From Annona cherimola (lineage: Eukaryota > Streptophyta > Magnoliopsida > Magnoliales > Annonaceae): DNA of 64,000 nucleotides. The stretch covers positions 36,814,012 to 36,878,011 of the forward strand of contig CM059971.1 of assembly GCA_030490835.1 (NCBI GenBank), in the 5' to 3' direction. Of the stretch, positions 45,416 to 57,270 are shown in pieces. The translations under genes and the position numbers were made by a program. Position 1 is the stretch's first letter; each line of letters begins with the position of its first letter. The notes beneath the pieces were generated by a model, which saw nothing but the letters and a program-made list of their open reading frames with translations, was not told where the DNA came from and did no database searches.

Positions 45416-48400
45416 ATGGCTGTCTTTACCATCCATCATCCCTGGGCTTTTGCCTTTGGCCTCTTAGGTATACCCACAGATTATTTTCTTTGTTATCTTC
45501 TTCTTCTTCATCTTCATGTTCCCAAGGCTGTTTTGGTAGTTTCCTACTCTGGGCCTGTTTTCAAGCATTCATTAAGGGGATAGGACCACTCGCATTTTCT
45601 TCATCTGGTCTGCCCTTTCTTCGATCCTTTTTCTCAATTTGTTTTTGTTAGTTTTTCGAACTGTTTACTAGTTTAGCCTACGTTGGAATATCATCATCTC
45701 TTCTGGGAATTTACATACGTCATCCATGAATAGGAAGAAACCTCTTCTGGCAATCTTTTCTTTCCGTAAACTATATATTTGGTCCTTTCAATATAACAAA
45801 AAAAAAAAAAAAAACATCTTATGCAATTTTTTTTTTTTGTAGCAAACAAAAAATTGCTCTAAATAATATTATACGTAGCAAACATTCACTGCATCTAGTT
45901 TTCAAATGCAACAAAGAAGTGTTTCCAACATATGTATATGTAATTAATTCATAACCTTATTTTGATTGCATATGTATTCGCTCACTTCATTTGGATATAT
46001 ATCACTAATTATATGTTGCCACAAGATAGAAAAATGTTTGCCACAGCGCCTTTGGCAACACATGAGAGCATCCATGCCCCCATTCATGCATTCAGTTCCT
46101 TTCTTCATTAGTGTGAAATGAAGGCAGTTTACATATCCTCCTTACAGAGGTAATTTACATGGATTTCCTTTAGGTGTGAGAGTAAAATAAGAAAATTTTC
46201 TCCATTTTATGAGGATTATGAATGTGTTTCAATATAATATTAGTTGTTATAATATAAATACCAATAAAAAAGATTAAAAATATGTACAATAAATTTTTTA
46301 ATATACATAATAAATTTTATTGTTTCGTACGGATGTTTTTTCTTCTACTGCTTGGCCTTGGCCTTGAGTAGCTAGCTAATTCAATTGCTAATTTTAATTT
46401 ACTGTCTAAACAGTAAGTTAAATAAAATGGATAAGGCCCACTTGATGAATAGACAACCTTTCAAATTTGACTATACTTACACGTACCAGCGTTCGTCAAT
46501 TCCTTTTTATTAATTCTCTTACTTTTCTGGGATATTCTTTTTAATTTTCTAAGCTTCTTTAATATTTACGATCTGCTTTACACTTTTTGGTTCACGCCTT
46601 TTTGTACCGTACTTATGGCGTGAATACGTTTTTTTGATATATTTACTTCGGTGTGTTTTGTTGGGGTAAAACTTTTGATGAAAAGTTTTTAAGATAGAAG
46701 TTATCACATTAATAGAAAATGATGTGATATAATAGGAGTAATGATGAGAAGTAAAAAGAATAAAGTTAAAATAGATTGATTAGTTGTATAGATAGTTGTG
46801 TAGAAATGATTGAAAAGTAGGGTAGTTTGTATAGAAAAATGTAAAAAAATAATTAAAAAATAGAATAGTTATGGAGAGTGAAAAATTTTAGTTGATATGT
46901 TTATATCCCAAACAAACACACCCTTCATCGAGTATTTTAATTCCTTGCATCTCTCACATACTTGCCTGTGTTTGTCCTTGATCGTACATACGTGTTAAAG
47001 CCTGTGCGTCTGAGAGGTTCTAGTCATTTTCTATCAACTCCAGTGTGATGAGATGCATGCTGGATGCGCAAGGAATTGACAATATTAACTTTCCCTCAAT
47101 AATGATTTTTTCCAAGTACTACGTCCGTACCTAGCCGCTTGGTTGGTGCACGTTGATTCCTTGATACACTTCACACTTGCTTTTTATTGTCATCAAAAGG
47201 GCACTAATGGAATGCTATTTGCTTGTGGGCTTTATTGATACTGCGCTGGTTAACACAAGGAGTGTTTGTTTACCTTCAAAATTTTTAAAATTATTAGAAA
47301 CATTTCAAACTAAAACTTTTTACTATTTATAATTATTTTATTTTTTAATTATTTTTTATTTTTTTGTATATAATTATTCTACTTTTTAATCATTTATACA
47401 CAACTGCTCATGTATCTGACATATTTATTTTAACTTTATTATCTTTACCGTTCATCATTACCCTCATCATATCATATTATTTTTTATTATTTTAAAAACT
47501 TTTCATCAAAAGTTTTATCACTTTTCAAAGACACTATAAAAATTTTTACTCTCTATAATTATCTTATTTTTCACATCTTATATATGATAATTTCATTTTT
47601 TAATCATTTATACATAATTACCGATACAACTAACCTATCTATTTTAATGTTATTCTTTTTATTTATTATTATTACCTCTATTCTATCACACTGCTTCTCC
47701 AATTTCAAAAACTTTTACACTAAAAATTTTTCATTCAAAAATTTTATCACTACTCAAATATGCCTTAAATATATGCATCTATTAACACACGTGTATAACC
47801 TGTTGCTCTGGACTATTATTTGGTACTCTAGAGAATGTCAACTACGTATATGTCTATGTGGTAGCCAGGGTTGAGTAACCAAAATAAATTGCTAGTCTTT
47901 AGAGAAGATGTTTCACATACTTTTCCCCTTAAGAACCGGGAGCTTTTGATTTTTCAAATGTTTCTCTTACATAGATATGTTTCTAAAATTCATCAAAAAA
48001 ATATATATGTTTCTAGAATTATCATATTTTGTTCTTCAAATGTTTCTAAAATTCATCAAAAAAATATATATGTTTCTAGAATTATCATATTTTGTTCACG
48101 TGACATGTATTTTTAATGGGATCTTAAATAAATTAGTAACACTTTAATTTTTATGTTAATTTTTCAGGTAACGTAATCTCTTTCATGGTGTACCTTGCTC
48201 CAGTGTAATCTCTCTCTCTCTCTCATATTAGATAATAAACTAATTAAGATGACAAAATTACTTGAAGGTGTGAAATATTTATAGTGATCACGAATGGTTC
48301 TAAAATATTCTCAGGACTACATTTTATCGTATTTGCCGGAAGAAATCAACGGAAGGATTTCAGTCAGTTCCATACGTGGTTGCATTGTTCAGTGCGATGC

Positions 48401-49985
48401 TGTGGATCTATTATGCCTGTCTAAAGACGGATGGTTCACTTCTCATCACAATCAATAGCATTGGATGTGTCATAGAGACCATATACATAGCTATATACAT
48501 GGTCTATGCCCCAAAGAAGGCCAAGGTACTACAAACATATCGGCTTATCGGCCATTTCTTCTTCTTCTTAGATAAAAACCAACATCCATCATATTCATGG
48601 TGCACCTTGTTGTTCTATAGATTCCATGCGAATAATTAGAACTGAAGATACCTATAAATTAAACTATATCAATCTGATCTTTATGATCCAAAATTATATC
48701 AAGTTTAGGGATCTAAATCAATCAATCAAGTATAGAATGTGATATTTGATCTTCCAAAAAAAAAAAAAAAAAAACGATTTCTTCTCTCTCTTTCTCAACG
48801 TACTAATAGTCTTGCTAATAAATGATCCTGAATTTGGATTTGCAGGTGTTGACAATGAAACTGCTGCTGCTGCTGAATTTTGGGGTGTTTTCGTTGATCT
48901 TTGTGCTGACCCAACTGTTGTTTAAAGGCTCGCAACGTGTTCTGGTCCTTGGATGGGTTTGCGTCGCCTTCTCAGTTATTGTCTTTGCAGCTCCTTTGAG
49001 CATCATGGTGAGGCCAAAATTTCAACTATATATTATTAAAAAGATTAAACAATAAATGATAATCATAATAAACAAAATTTTCATTTCAAAAATTTATTAG
49101 AAAAATCCACTAAGCTCAATACCCATAAACGGAGAAAAACCATTTATATTCATGTCGCTGAACAGGAAAATTTAAGAGTCCCCTAACATTGATGGGCTGT
49201 CTCTTTCGGACTGTGGACAGTATTAGTACCCATACAAAGTTACAGCTTATGATTGAACTGGACTTGGCCTGTCTCATCTCTTTAATTAACTAATACACTA
49301 ATTAACAGTAACTGTTTATATCTGATTTGATTATGATTTTGTCTTACAGAGGCTTGTGATACGAACGAGGAGTGTGGAGTTCATGCCATTTTCCCTGTCA
49401 TTCTTCCTCACATTGAGTGCTGTTATGTGGTTCTCCTACGGCTTACTAATGAAAGATGTGTTCATTGCCGTAAGTGTCACTTAAACCATATATAAACCAT
49501 CATTTGTTAACTCTAACTACTTAATTTGTGTCCGTCAATGCTCTAGTGTATATGCACAACTCATTAATTTGCCAATCGAGTTAACTAATCGATGTGCTGA
49601 TAGTTGTAATTAACTAACTGTTGTTACATTTGTTTGCGGCGTGTAGTTGCCGAACGTGTTGGGCTTCAGCTTTGGCCTCCTTCAAATGATCCTGTACATG
49701 ATGTACAGGGGAAAAAGGATTGGTAAAATCCAGGAGCAAAAGCTGCCAGAACATGTCACCGACGTGATTAAGATAAATACTACGACTGTGAGCTGTGAAA
49801 TCCATGCTATCGACATTGCGAAGAAGAATGAAAGGAAAGATGCAGAAAATGATGTGCAGTCAATCACGAACAATGGAGGCCCACAAACCGAATCAGGGGG
49901 AGGAGAGGACAGCGTGGAGAATAGGCATGGCAATGGCAACGGTGGCTCCATAGATAAGGCACAGCGAATTGAAGTTGAAGTTTGA
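45416..49985 (+). CDS. SWEET: SWEET sugar transporter, clade III-type (six exons, 306 aa)
   Basis: Exons 45,416-45,467, 48,168-48,204 (37-nt micro-exon), 48,315-48,525, 48,846-49,007, 49,350-49,469, 49,647-49,985. All introns are GT-AG and the joined frame is open (921 nt). Two MtN3/saliva triple-helix bundles make seven membrane helices. The start '[18 protein letters not shown]' and '[20 protein letters not shown]' are typical of clade III (SWEET10-15), which exports sucrose across the plasma membrane. The four hinge prolines (P29, P49, P150, P167) and the substrate-site asparagines (N77, N197) are present; residue roles come from solved SWEET structures. The cytosolic tail ('[13 protein letters not shown]', then a hydrophilic Gly/Asn/Glu-rich stretch) has normal length. 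The start is the Met in good context (CTACATGGC). Intron 1 is 2.7 kb and MITE-laden; no coding damage seen. Confidence 0.95.
46650..46922. mobile_element. MITE family 2 in SWEET intron 1
   Basis: About 273 bp, ends GGTGTGTTTTGTTGGGG and inverted GGTGTGTTTGTTTGGGAT. It contains ACTTTTGATGAAAAGTTTTT near the left end. CTTC precedes and follows, too short to assign a superfamily; the TIR style suggests hAT or Harbinger. Confidence 0.6.
47262..47772. mobile_element. Two tandem diverged copies of MITE family 2 in SWEET intron 1
   Basis: Reverse orientation to the 46.65-kb copy. Copy one (about 47,262-47,533) has GAGTGTTTGTTTACC and AAAAACTTTTCATCAAAAGT; copy two (about 47,534-47,772) has ATTTTTACTCTCTATAATTA and ATTTTTCATTCAAAAATTTT. 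Both keep the central 'TCATTTATACA' and 'ATTTTAA(C/T)(T/G)TTAT' phrases. Non-coding. Confidence 0.5.
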
Positions 49986-50338
49986 CCGAATATAAGTTGT
50001 TTTCCTTAATTAGCGAAAGTAGTACTTGTTGCACGGTTTTATGATTGACCCTGGAAGTGAAATCGAGGAACCATATGGCCTCCTTAATGCTCTCTCTCTA
50101 TTAATATTGTAATGAAATGATACATCCTATCTTGCTATATATATTCTCAAAATATCAGCTAACTGCATCATTTTTTCGTACATCTATGAAATTAAATAAA
50201 ACAAATACTTGGGTTGTTTAATACACTCTCCCTCCCTCTCTAAAAAAGTTCAGTATGCGAACAACACTTAGAATTCTATGAATTATAGAATTAGCACATT
50301 AATGATCCAAGCCCTTCGCAACATCATGAGATGTATAT
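49986..50338 (+). terminator. SWEET 3' untranslated region and polyadenylation zone
   Basis: Downstream of the TGA at 49,985. Near-upstream elements AATGAA (50,112) and AAATAAA (around 50,193) in U-rich context are plausible plant poly(A) signals. The exact cleavage site cannot be told from sequence. Confidence 0.4.
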
Positions 50339-51100
50339 CACTACAAGAAAATGTTGGTTATACAACAATCTTTAGTGCCAACTAAATTTTTTGTTATAGA
50401 AGATGCCAATCAATATTGCCAAATAATTATTGTTTTAAATTTTATCAAAGTTATATTTTATTATTAATTTAATGTTACCGAAAATTGAACTTTTAGTGAT
50501 CGCCAAGAAAATGTTTATTTCTGGAAAAATTCTTTAGAGACAATAAAAAAGTATTGTTACTAAATAATCTGCTAAATTGTTTTTATGGGTCTGTTTTGAT
50601 GATGCTGACAACATTGAAATGTTTGTCGATCATTTTGGACCATATTTTGATAATTAAATTAAAATTTAATCTAGTCATTGCATTTAAGATTAGCCATTTA
50701 ACTAGAAAATTAAACTTTATCCAAATCCAATAAAGGTGTAAAATCAAAATATAAAATTATTTAATTTAGATATTAATTTTAAAATTGTTAATTCAATATA
50801 TGAGTCTCAAGCATCATTCCTACGTCAGTAACGATTCTATAAAATATTATAACTTTCAAATCCATGGATAAACGAATCTAAGTGTTTTACACGTCATTAT
50901 ATGTTTAAGCAGACATGATCTATCCAAAACTCTAAATGAAAATAATTTATAGTACCGTTGTGAAAAATGATATTGAACAAAATGAGTGGACCAGAATTGC
51001 TTTAACCAGCAAAGTGACCTCAAAATGATGTGTCAACACCATTCAAAATATGCCTTTTGTTGTTAACGTAGCTTTTGAAGCAATTTTTTCTTGTTACTAA
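50339..51100. mobile_element. CACTA-like transposon terminus with subterminal repeats
   Basis: CACTACAAGAAAATGTTGG at 50,339 is the standard plant CACTA terminal sequence. It is followed by subterminal TTTAGTG / CACTAAA-like and ACAATAAAAAAGTATTGTTA repeats to about 50,570. The matching right end is doubtful; TTTTTTCTTGTTACT at about 51,084-51,098 is the best candidate. A copy of the dispersed AT-rich repeat (about 50,750-50,900) lies inside. Confidence 0.4.
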
Positions 51101-51526
51101 TAGTTTATATATTCCATCTTATCAAACTGAATTGGTGCATTGAAGTTTACGAAATGAGTCCGGTTTCAGTGAAAATGTTTGCATTTTGGTTGACCGTGCA
51201 AATGGCTTATCTGCCGTCCATCTTATACATGCGGCTGAGATTTACAAGGGCACAATTGGAATATACATTTTATTACTCGCGAGTAAAGAGAGACAGAGAC
51301 AGAAGGCCCCTGTTTTCCCCTCTTTCCTCTCCCTCTCCTCTCCCTCCTTCGAGCCTCATCCCTCCCTTTCCTCTCCCTCTCTTTTCTCTCCCTCTTGCAT
51401 CTCATTGCCGGCGATCTTAGGTTCCTACTGCTGCCGCTTCCTCCGGCGTCTCATTGCCTACGATCGTGTACCGTGCCTGAGATCCGGCCGCAGTCCAGGT
51501 AGGAGTCATCTCCTTCTCCCCTTTAC

Positions 51527-51527
<1 letters not shown>

Positions 51528-51568
<41 letters not shown>
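51528..51568 (+). repeat. (TC)n microsatellite
   Basis: About 20 uninterrupted TC units just downstream of the putative leader exon donor. Confidence 0.9.
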
Positions 51569-51571
<3 letters not shown>

Positions 51572-51918
51572 GATCTCAAACTGTCTATCTTTCTCGTGCT
51601 CTCTCCCTAACTCCAGGCAGGAGACATTGACGATTTCTCGTCTATCCTTCCCATTTTCGACGAAAACGACACAAGTCATTTCTATTTCAAGTCTCTGTCT
51701 TTCATTTTCCATTTTCGTTTTTATATTTCAGATTTGTCATTTATCTTCGCTATTCTGACGATAACGACGTAAGTCGACCTCGATCTGGTTGTGGTATGTA
51801 TATGACTCCTGTAATCTACACAAAACAATACTAACAATAACAGTAGCATTTTGTTCACTATTTTCCTACACAAATCACTTAAAAAATTTACTGGAGATGT
51901 GGTAACGTGGAGGTGTTA

Positions 51919-52134
51919 TAAAGGAGACTTATCACCATTGATGGTATGAATAGCAACCAGGGTAAATGGCATCATATGCTTAATGGTTGCACATAAAAAG
52001 AAGGTTATCAAGCCAGTAGCAACATCAAAGCCCACTGCTTTACAAACTACTTCAGGATCAAGAGCATATTTTGTGGAAGAATCTTTCTTGAGCACTCTAA
52101 AATTCTCTAGATGAACTCTAGCAATCTCACATTA
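51919..52134 (-). pseudogene. Antisense exon-like open stretch of unknown identity
   Basis: On the minus strand about 70 codons are open after an acceptor-like TTTTTTTCAG, reading 'DSSTKYALDPEVVCKAVGFD', then a hydrophobic stretch 'VATGLITFFLCATIKHMMPF', then a stop. Upstream sequence to about 52,420 has protein-like codons but many stops. It lies inside an apparent intron of the plus-strand locus, so probably a captured gene fragment. I do not recognise it. Confidence 0.3.
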
Positions 52135-54216
52135 CTGAAAAAAATTTCTCATATCAATTGCCTCCATTATGATATGATCCTAGTAGTTGATAACTGAAAG
52201 TTTCCTAGCTTTACAAATCAGAATTGCGATTTTTAACATGTTCCAAGGAAAAATGATACAAGTAGAGTACCTGGCAAACCTTTTTCAGAGAAGAATGTGT
52301 TTGATCAGATGCATTATAACAAGCTTCCTGTGGAAGTTTTTACCAACCCTCCTCAAGACACTATCACATGCAGCCAGTAAAACAACTAGAACTGCTTAAC
52401 TTGGTTTGGCCTGAATGGCTCAACCTTGCCCTGCAATTTTCTCTCTCCATTGAAAGAAATGAATTGGATAACTATAAAGTTTAGATGTGGTAAATGTCAG
52501 TTTCTGTCATATCAGGTTAAAGCAAATAAAACTATCCCCATTCTCACTGTGTGAAACTCGATCATTTAGAATGCTAGAAGTTATGAGAACGTATGAATAG
52601 GTAGTTTAATGCATTAGAATCAAGATCCCACATTTATTTATATAGGTTTATATGACAAAAATTTGAGGAAAAAAATGCAAGAGATGCTACTGATAATCTC
52701 GCCAATTAGATTGATGATTCGGCTAATCAGTTGCTATAGTTTGTTTTTCTTTTGCTAGTGTCGTTGTACTGAAAATCATTTCATCGCTATGTTTATGGAA
52801 ATATCTCCTTCAGAAGTTTACCATGGAATATGTTTGATGAAATGTCCAAGTCATTGAATCTGCAGTTGCTATGGGAATCTCCTGTAGACAGCCTGCACCA
52901 CTAAAACTAGGGTCTATGGTTAGACCCAGCTTTTGTATGAGAAACTGACCATAGCACTCATTGTTTTTCATTAGTATGCTGCCCCCATGATTTTTCTATT
53001 GTGACTAATATGTTCATTTTTCTTGCAGAATGACGCACAAAGAGAGGTTTTAAAAATTAGAGTACGTCCACCCGAAGGTGTATTTCTGCATGACCTTCCT
53101 TGAATTGGGAGAGCTCTAATGTCCCAGCTAGCAAAGGAGAAGCCCCACTGAATTATTTTTATTTACTAAATTGATACACTTAGAACCAAGAGATTCGGCA
53201 GGTATTCAGGTACAAACGCTTTTATACTTCAGATTTAGTGTTTTACCCTATCGTGATCCACTCATTTAAATAAACATTTAATTACTTTCATTACATTTAG
53301 AATTCGAGTCACAAGGTGCTCTGTATAATAATGCAACGTCCAAAACTTCATTTGATTCCACCAGAGCTGAATGAATTGAAGTTTATGGGCATCTATTCTC
53401 TTGCTCTCATACCTTCTATGGGCATCTATTGTCAATTGCTATAGTTTTGCTGCATTTATATTATTTATTCCCTGCATCTTGCTTCTATGTAAGTGCTTTG
53501 GTTTGGCAAAAGAAATTAACTGGAGGAAATTATAAGCAACTTAATTGCCATCCAGAACATTTGTCAATGCCCAAAAATTATAAGCAACTCAACCTTCCAA
53601 GCGGCAGAATTGATGATCGCATTATGTAAGTCGTTTTTTGCTAAAATTTTTGAGATGTTGTATCCTAGCGATCTGTGGATGACCCAAAATTTTTTGTTAG
53701 TGATCTTTTATTTAAGGGTTCTTTATGTAAATTGCTTTTTATTATCATGGCTGAAATGGCTACGACGTAGTCCTTGATATTTTCTCCGTTTGATTTTATG
53801 AAGGACAGGGAGTCCGTCTTTGCGTGATATGCTTAGATGTAGCTAGTTACATGCAATGAAAAGTAACCACTTTAAACCTATTTACGTATTTGGGGCGTTG
53901 TTTAGCTGTGATGCTGACTTAATGCCTAGAGTTTGGACTGACAAAGAAGGCATTCCTGCAACCACTAAGACTACCCAATCTGCGGTATGTTGCATGTCTG
54001 TAGTATTTGTTTGGGTTTATGATTGTGTGGAAGAGAGATAGTCTGGGATCTAGCAGAATGGTCGAACGGGTTTCATATGATCACAGGACATAGATAATGG
54101 GAAACTCTTATTTGCACATGCTAATGGATTTTATGTTATTGGTGTTCATTCCTTCAATTTCAGATTGCGAGATTTTCTGACTTTTTTTTTAATATTTCCA
54201 ATTCCATATCATTCAG

Positions 54217-55075
54217 GGAGAGGAAAGGACGTAATAAATTATACTTCAATACAACCTCCTTTATCTATCTTTCCTAGTAAAATAGATATATTTTTGTCTT
54301 TCATTATTAATAATTGTCTCATTGATTCTATTTCATACAGGGAGAGGAGATGATGAGTTAGCCTCTGATATATTGTCTCTTTCTCTGTCATTGGGGCCCG
54401 GTAAGAAGATTTCTTTATGCATTTATTTTTTTATTTTTTCATTAATTTCATTTTGCAAAATTTTTATTTTGGTTACCTTTTATAGCTTTCGAGATTTTTA
54501 TATGTGAAACTGCGTATCATTTAGGAAGAGGGTAGAATTTGTGGGTGTATTCCTTACTGTCTACTTTGTTAGTTTCAATGCTATGAGTTGATGTGAATAT
54601 TTCTCCTTTACTATCAGACCAACGGTTGTCATGTAATGCAAGGGAACAATAATATGAAGGAGTGCGTTATTAGTTTTTCCTAGTGAAAAAAGATTTCCTT
54701 CTGCTTCTGTTAATTAGTTTTTATTTGATTGGTTGTGAATTTTATAGAAAATGGAGAAGTTTCTATGCAACCTACACAATCTCTTCCTTTCGTTCCTCTG
54801 CTTGGTAAATTTTCTTTCTTTTTTTCGAAATTTTTTTTTATTAGTTTTTGCTTTATTGGTTTGAAGTTTGAAAGACTGTGACAATCTTGTTCCTTTCGTT
54901 CATTTGCTTGGTAAATTTTCTTTCTTTTTTCTAAAAAAATTTTTGTTAGTTTTTGGCTTCATTGGTTTGAAGGATGAAAGACTGTGACAATCTTATTGAT
55001 TTTGTTTCATAAATACAGGGCGAGAGGACGAGACCATGTATGCTTTAGAGCCTCCACTTTTGCCTCTCTTTCCCA
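54217..55075 (+). repeat. Four exon-like cassettes of 57/60 nt, all phase 1-1
   Basis: Cassettes at 54,217-54,276 (60 nt), 54,341-54,400 (60), 54,748-54,804 (57) and 55,019-55,075 (57). Each is preceded by an AG acceptor in T-rich context and followed by a gtaa(a/g/t) donor, and each starts with two bases completing a codon and ends with one base. The encoded repeats are 18-19 residues: 'RGKDVINYTSIQPPLSIFP', 'RGDDELASDILSLSLSLGP', 'NGEVSMQPTQSLPFVPLL', 'REDETMYALEPPLLPLFP'. A related terminal block starts at 55,689, and decayed copies lie near 54,525, 55,425 and 55,560. Symmetric phase means copies can be added or skipped without shifting frame. Confidence 0.55.
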
Positions 55076-56679
55076 GTAATGTTCTCGATAGGTTCCCTTT
55101 TGTTCTTTTTCATGATGTAAGATTCTGTTAGAATATGATGGGTTCATCAATTCTATATGACATAATAAGAGAAGAATCTGGGCTTGTTCATGTTTCATAA
55201 ACCATGAATGGTACAATAATTCTTTCTTCTCGATTATTATTTGCCTTTGTTTAATTGGATCATGTAATGAGACAAGGATGAGGCAGTCAATGTTACACTA
55301 CCAAATCTGAGTTTATTTCTTGGTAAAATGGAGTTCTTTAGTTTTTGGTTTTTTTTGGCTTCTGTCTCGTTAATTTCCTATTGTCGAATTATGTGACTAT
55401 CTTTTCATTCTTTATCTTAAAGAGGGGCGAGACAAATTAGATTATGATGTACTTTTTTGTTGTTTGGCCTTCACCCCTATAAAATAAATGTTAATCCATA
55501 TTTCATTTGTTTCACATCATCAAATTCTCTATCCATCTCATTGGTTCTGTTTAGTACAATAAAATGAGATGATGAGTTAATCGTTGATATCCTTTCTTGT
55601 TATTAGTTTTTATTTCATCAATTGCAAATTTCAGGTTGTGACATTTTGTAATTTTCTTTCTGATATATTCCAATTTTGTATCATTTAGGAGGGGAGGATA
55701 TGATAGCTCATACTTCAATACCAACAGTTGTCATGTAATGCAAGGGAACAATGATATGGAAGAAGGATTACAATCTACGCTTACGAGAGACGAAGATGAT
55801 TCTACAGAAACTTGGAAGTGAGGATGGAAGCGCTGAAAAAGTACGGAAAAAGTGGTGGGGACAGAGAAACAACAAGAGGATGTAATTATTGTTTGGTTAT
55901 ATGTATAACATCGATCTCTGTTTTAGGCATATGTTGATAGAATGATTTTATTGAAAAGAAAATTCTGTTTTTGCTAGTGAAGAGCTATATTCTCCCTTTT
56001 TTCAATTGGATGCCTTCTCCCTTACTCTGTAAATTTTTATGAGAAAACAGAAGTTAACCTACTTAATCATTTATCTTTATTATTGTTTTGGATATAATGA
56101 CTATTTTGTATCAGCATTGAGATTCAGTCAGCAATTTGTGTTCACTTCCTCTGGCTGACAATAAATGTTTCTGTTCTACACGTATAATTGCAGTAAGCGG
56201 GGGAGGGAGGGGGCATATAGCTGTCATGTGTTACTAGCAAAGTAAGCCCAAGATGCAAATTTACTAATCTTTATTTATAAATAATTTTGTTTTTCTGCAC
56301 CTTTAGCAACTAAACAACATGAACAGATTTAATAAATACAATAAAGTAAATATTTTACAACTTGATAATAACATGATTATAAAAACAGAAATTTGCTGGG
56401 CGATAGTAAATTGCAACAAATAAATTTCGATGATTGAAATAAACGTTCGATAGATTTTGAATATTACATAGAGTCTTTTCTTCTAAATGAAAACTCTTAT
56501 ATCTTCTTTTTCTTCAGTTTTGTTATCGTGCTTCTAAATCAAAGTCCTTTCTCATCATTAAGAAATGCAAGAGCAGCAGTAAAGAGAATAAACAGGAAGA
56601 TATATCTTCTTGTCAAGCATGGCCTAAATTACAAACTTGATAGCGAAAATGTAGAGAACAAACTTGTGGACAATGAAGC

Positions 56680-57010
56680 ACAACTATAAAAGAAATTTAA
56701 AATTTTAATATTTGAAATAAGTACATAGAAAAGTTCACACCATTCATTTGAAGATATGAATTTTAAAATCATTATATGGAGAACGCTTGTATAATATATT
56801 TAGAATTTAAATTTTAAAATTTTTAGATGAAAAATTATTCTACAAAATTTCTAAGTCTAAATATTAAATTAATTTGAAGAAGAAAATTTCTATAGCAAAA
56901 TTAAAACCGTAAATTTTACATTAAATACAATAAGAACATTTATATAATGTATTTAAATATATAAATCTCAAACTAATTATGTGGAGAATGATGCTATAAA
57001 TTTTTTGAAT
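56680..57010 (+). repeat. Three-copy AT-rich repeat, copy 1
   Basis: Begins GAAGCACAACTATAAAAGAA and ends AATTATGTGGAGAATGATGC. Copies 2 and 3 are at about 58,290-58,600 and 58,677-59,000 in the same orientation. Shared interior phrases include CATTCATTTGAAGATATGA and TAGATGAAAAATTATTCTAC. No coding capacity. Confidence 0.6.
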
Positions 57011-57151
57011 TATTACAAAAAATTTATCATCGCAAATTATTACTATTTTTGTGATAAATAATTTAAATTCAACATTAAATAAAATTCTCACCTAACTTTT
57101 ATACAAATTCTTTACTTTTGAGGTAATGGTACGAGGTGACAAATAAAATTT

Positions 57152-57270
57152 ATGCCGTTAATTTATTTTTTGATTTATTTCATTTATTTACTTTTATTCC
57201 ATTGTAAATTCATGCCGTTAATTTATTCTATGATTTATGTTCATTTATTTACTTTTATGTCGTTGGAAAT
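57152..57270 (+). repeat. 60-bp tandem duplication
   Basis: ATGCCGTTAATTTATT recurs at 57,152 and 57,212, each followed by GATTTAT, CATTTATTTACTTTTAT and a GTAAATT/GGAAATT end. Confidence 0.6.

Larger units (their letters stand above)
51290..55900 (+). other. Candidate plant gene or decayed gene with amplified micro-exons; not recognised
   Basis: A CT-rich leader-like exon (about 51,290-51,498) ends at a donor (CCAG/gtagga) and is followed by a (TC)n run of about 20 units. An acceptor TTTTTCTTGCAG at 53,028 precedes an exon-like block with 'VLKIRVRPPEGVFLHDL'. Another block ends at 53,625 with donor AT/gtaagt ('NYKQLNLPSGRIDDRI'), and one ends at 53,984 ('DADLMPRVWTDKEGIP', donor gtatgt). 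Then come the repeated cassettes. The last block (55,715-55,885) is open in two frames; one ends in a basic 'KVRKKWWGQRNNKRM' tail. Phases do not connect cleanly everywhere, so I cannot give one CDS. It could be expressed, or a pseudogene. No known family assigned. Confidence 0.4.

Noticed and set aside
45234..45467. Alternative start for the SWEET gene at 45,234
   Set aside because: It lies at the TATA box and in a different frame from the transporter; the Met at 45,416 gives the family-typical N-terminus.
51186..51758. 190-aa ORF over the CT-rich leader
   Set aside because: Runs through the (TC)n microsatellite giving Ser-Leu repeats; more likely untranslated leader and first intron.
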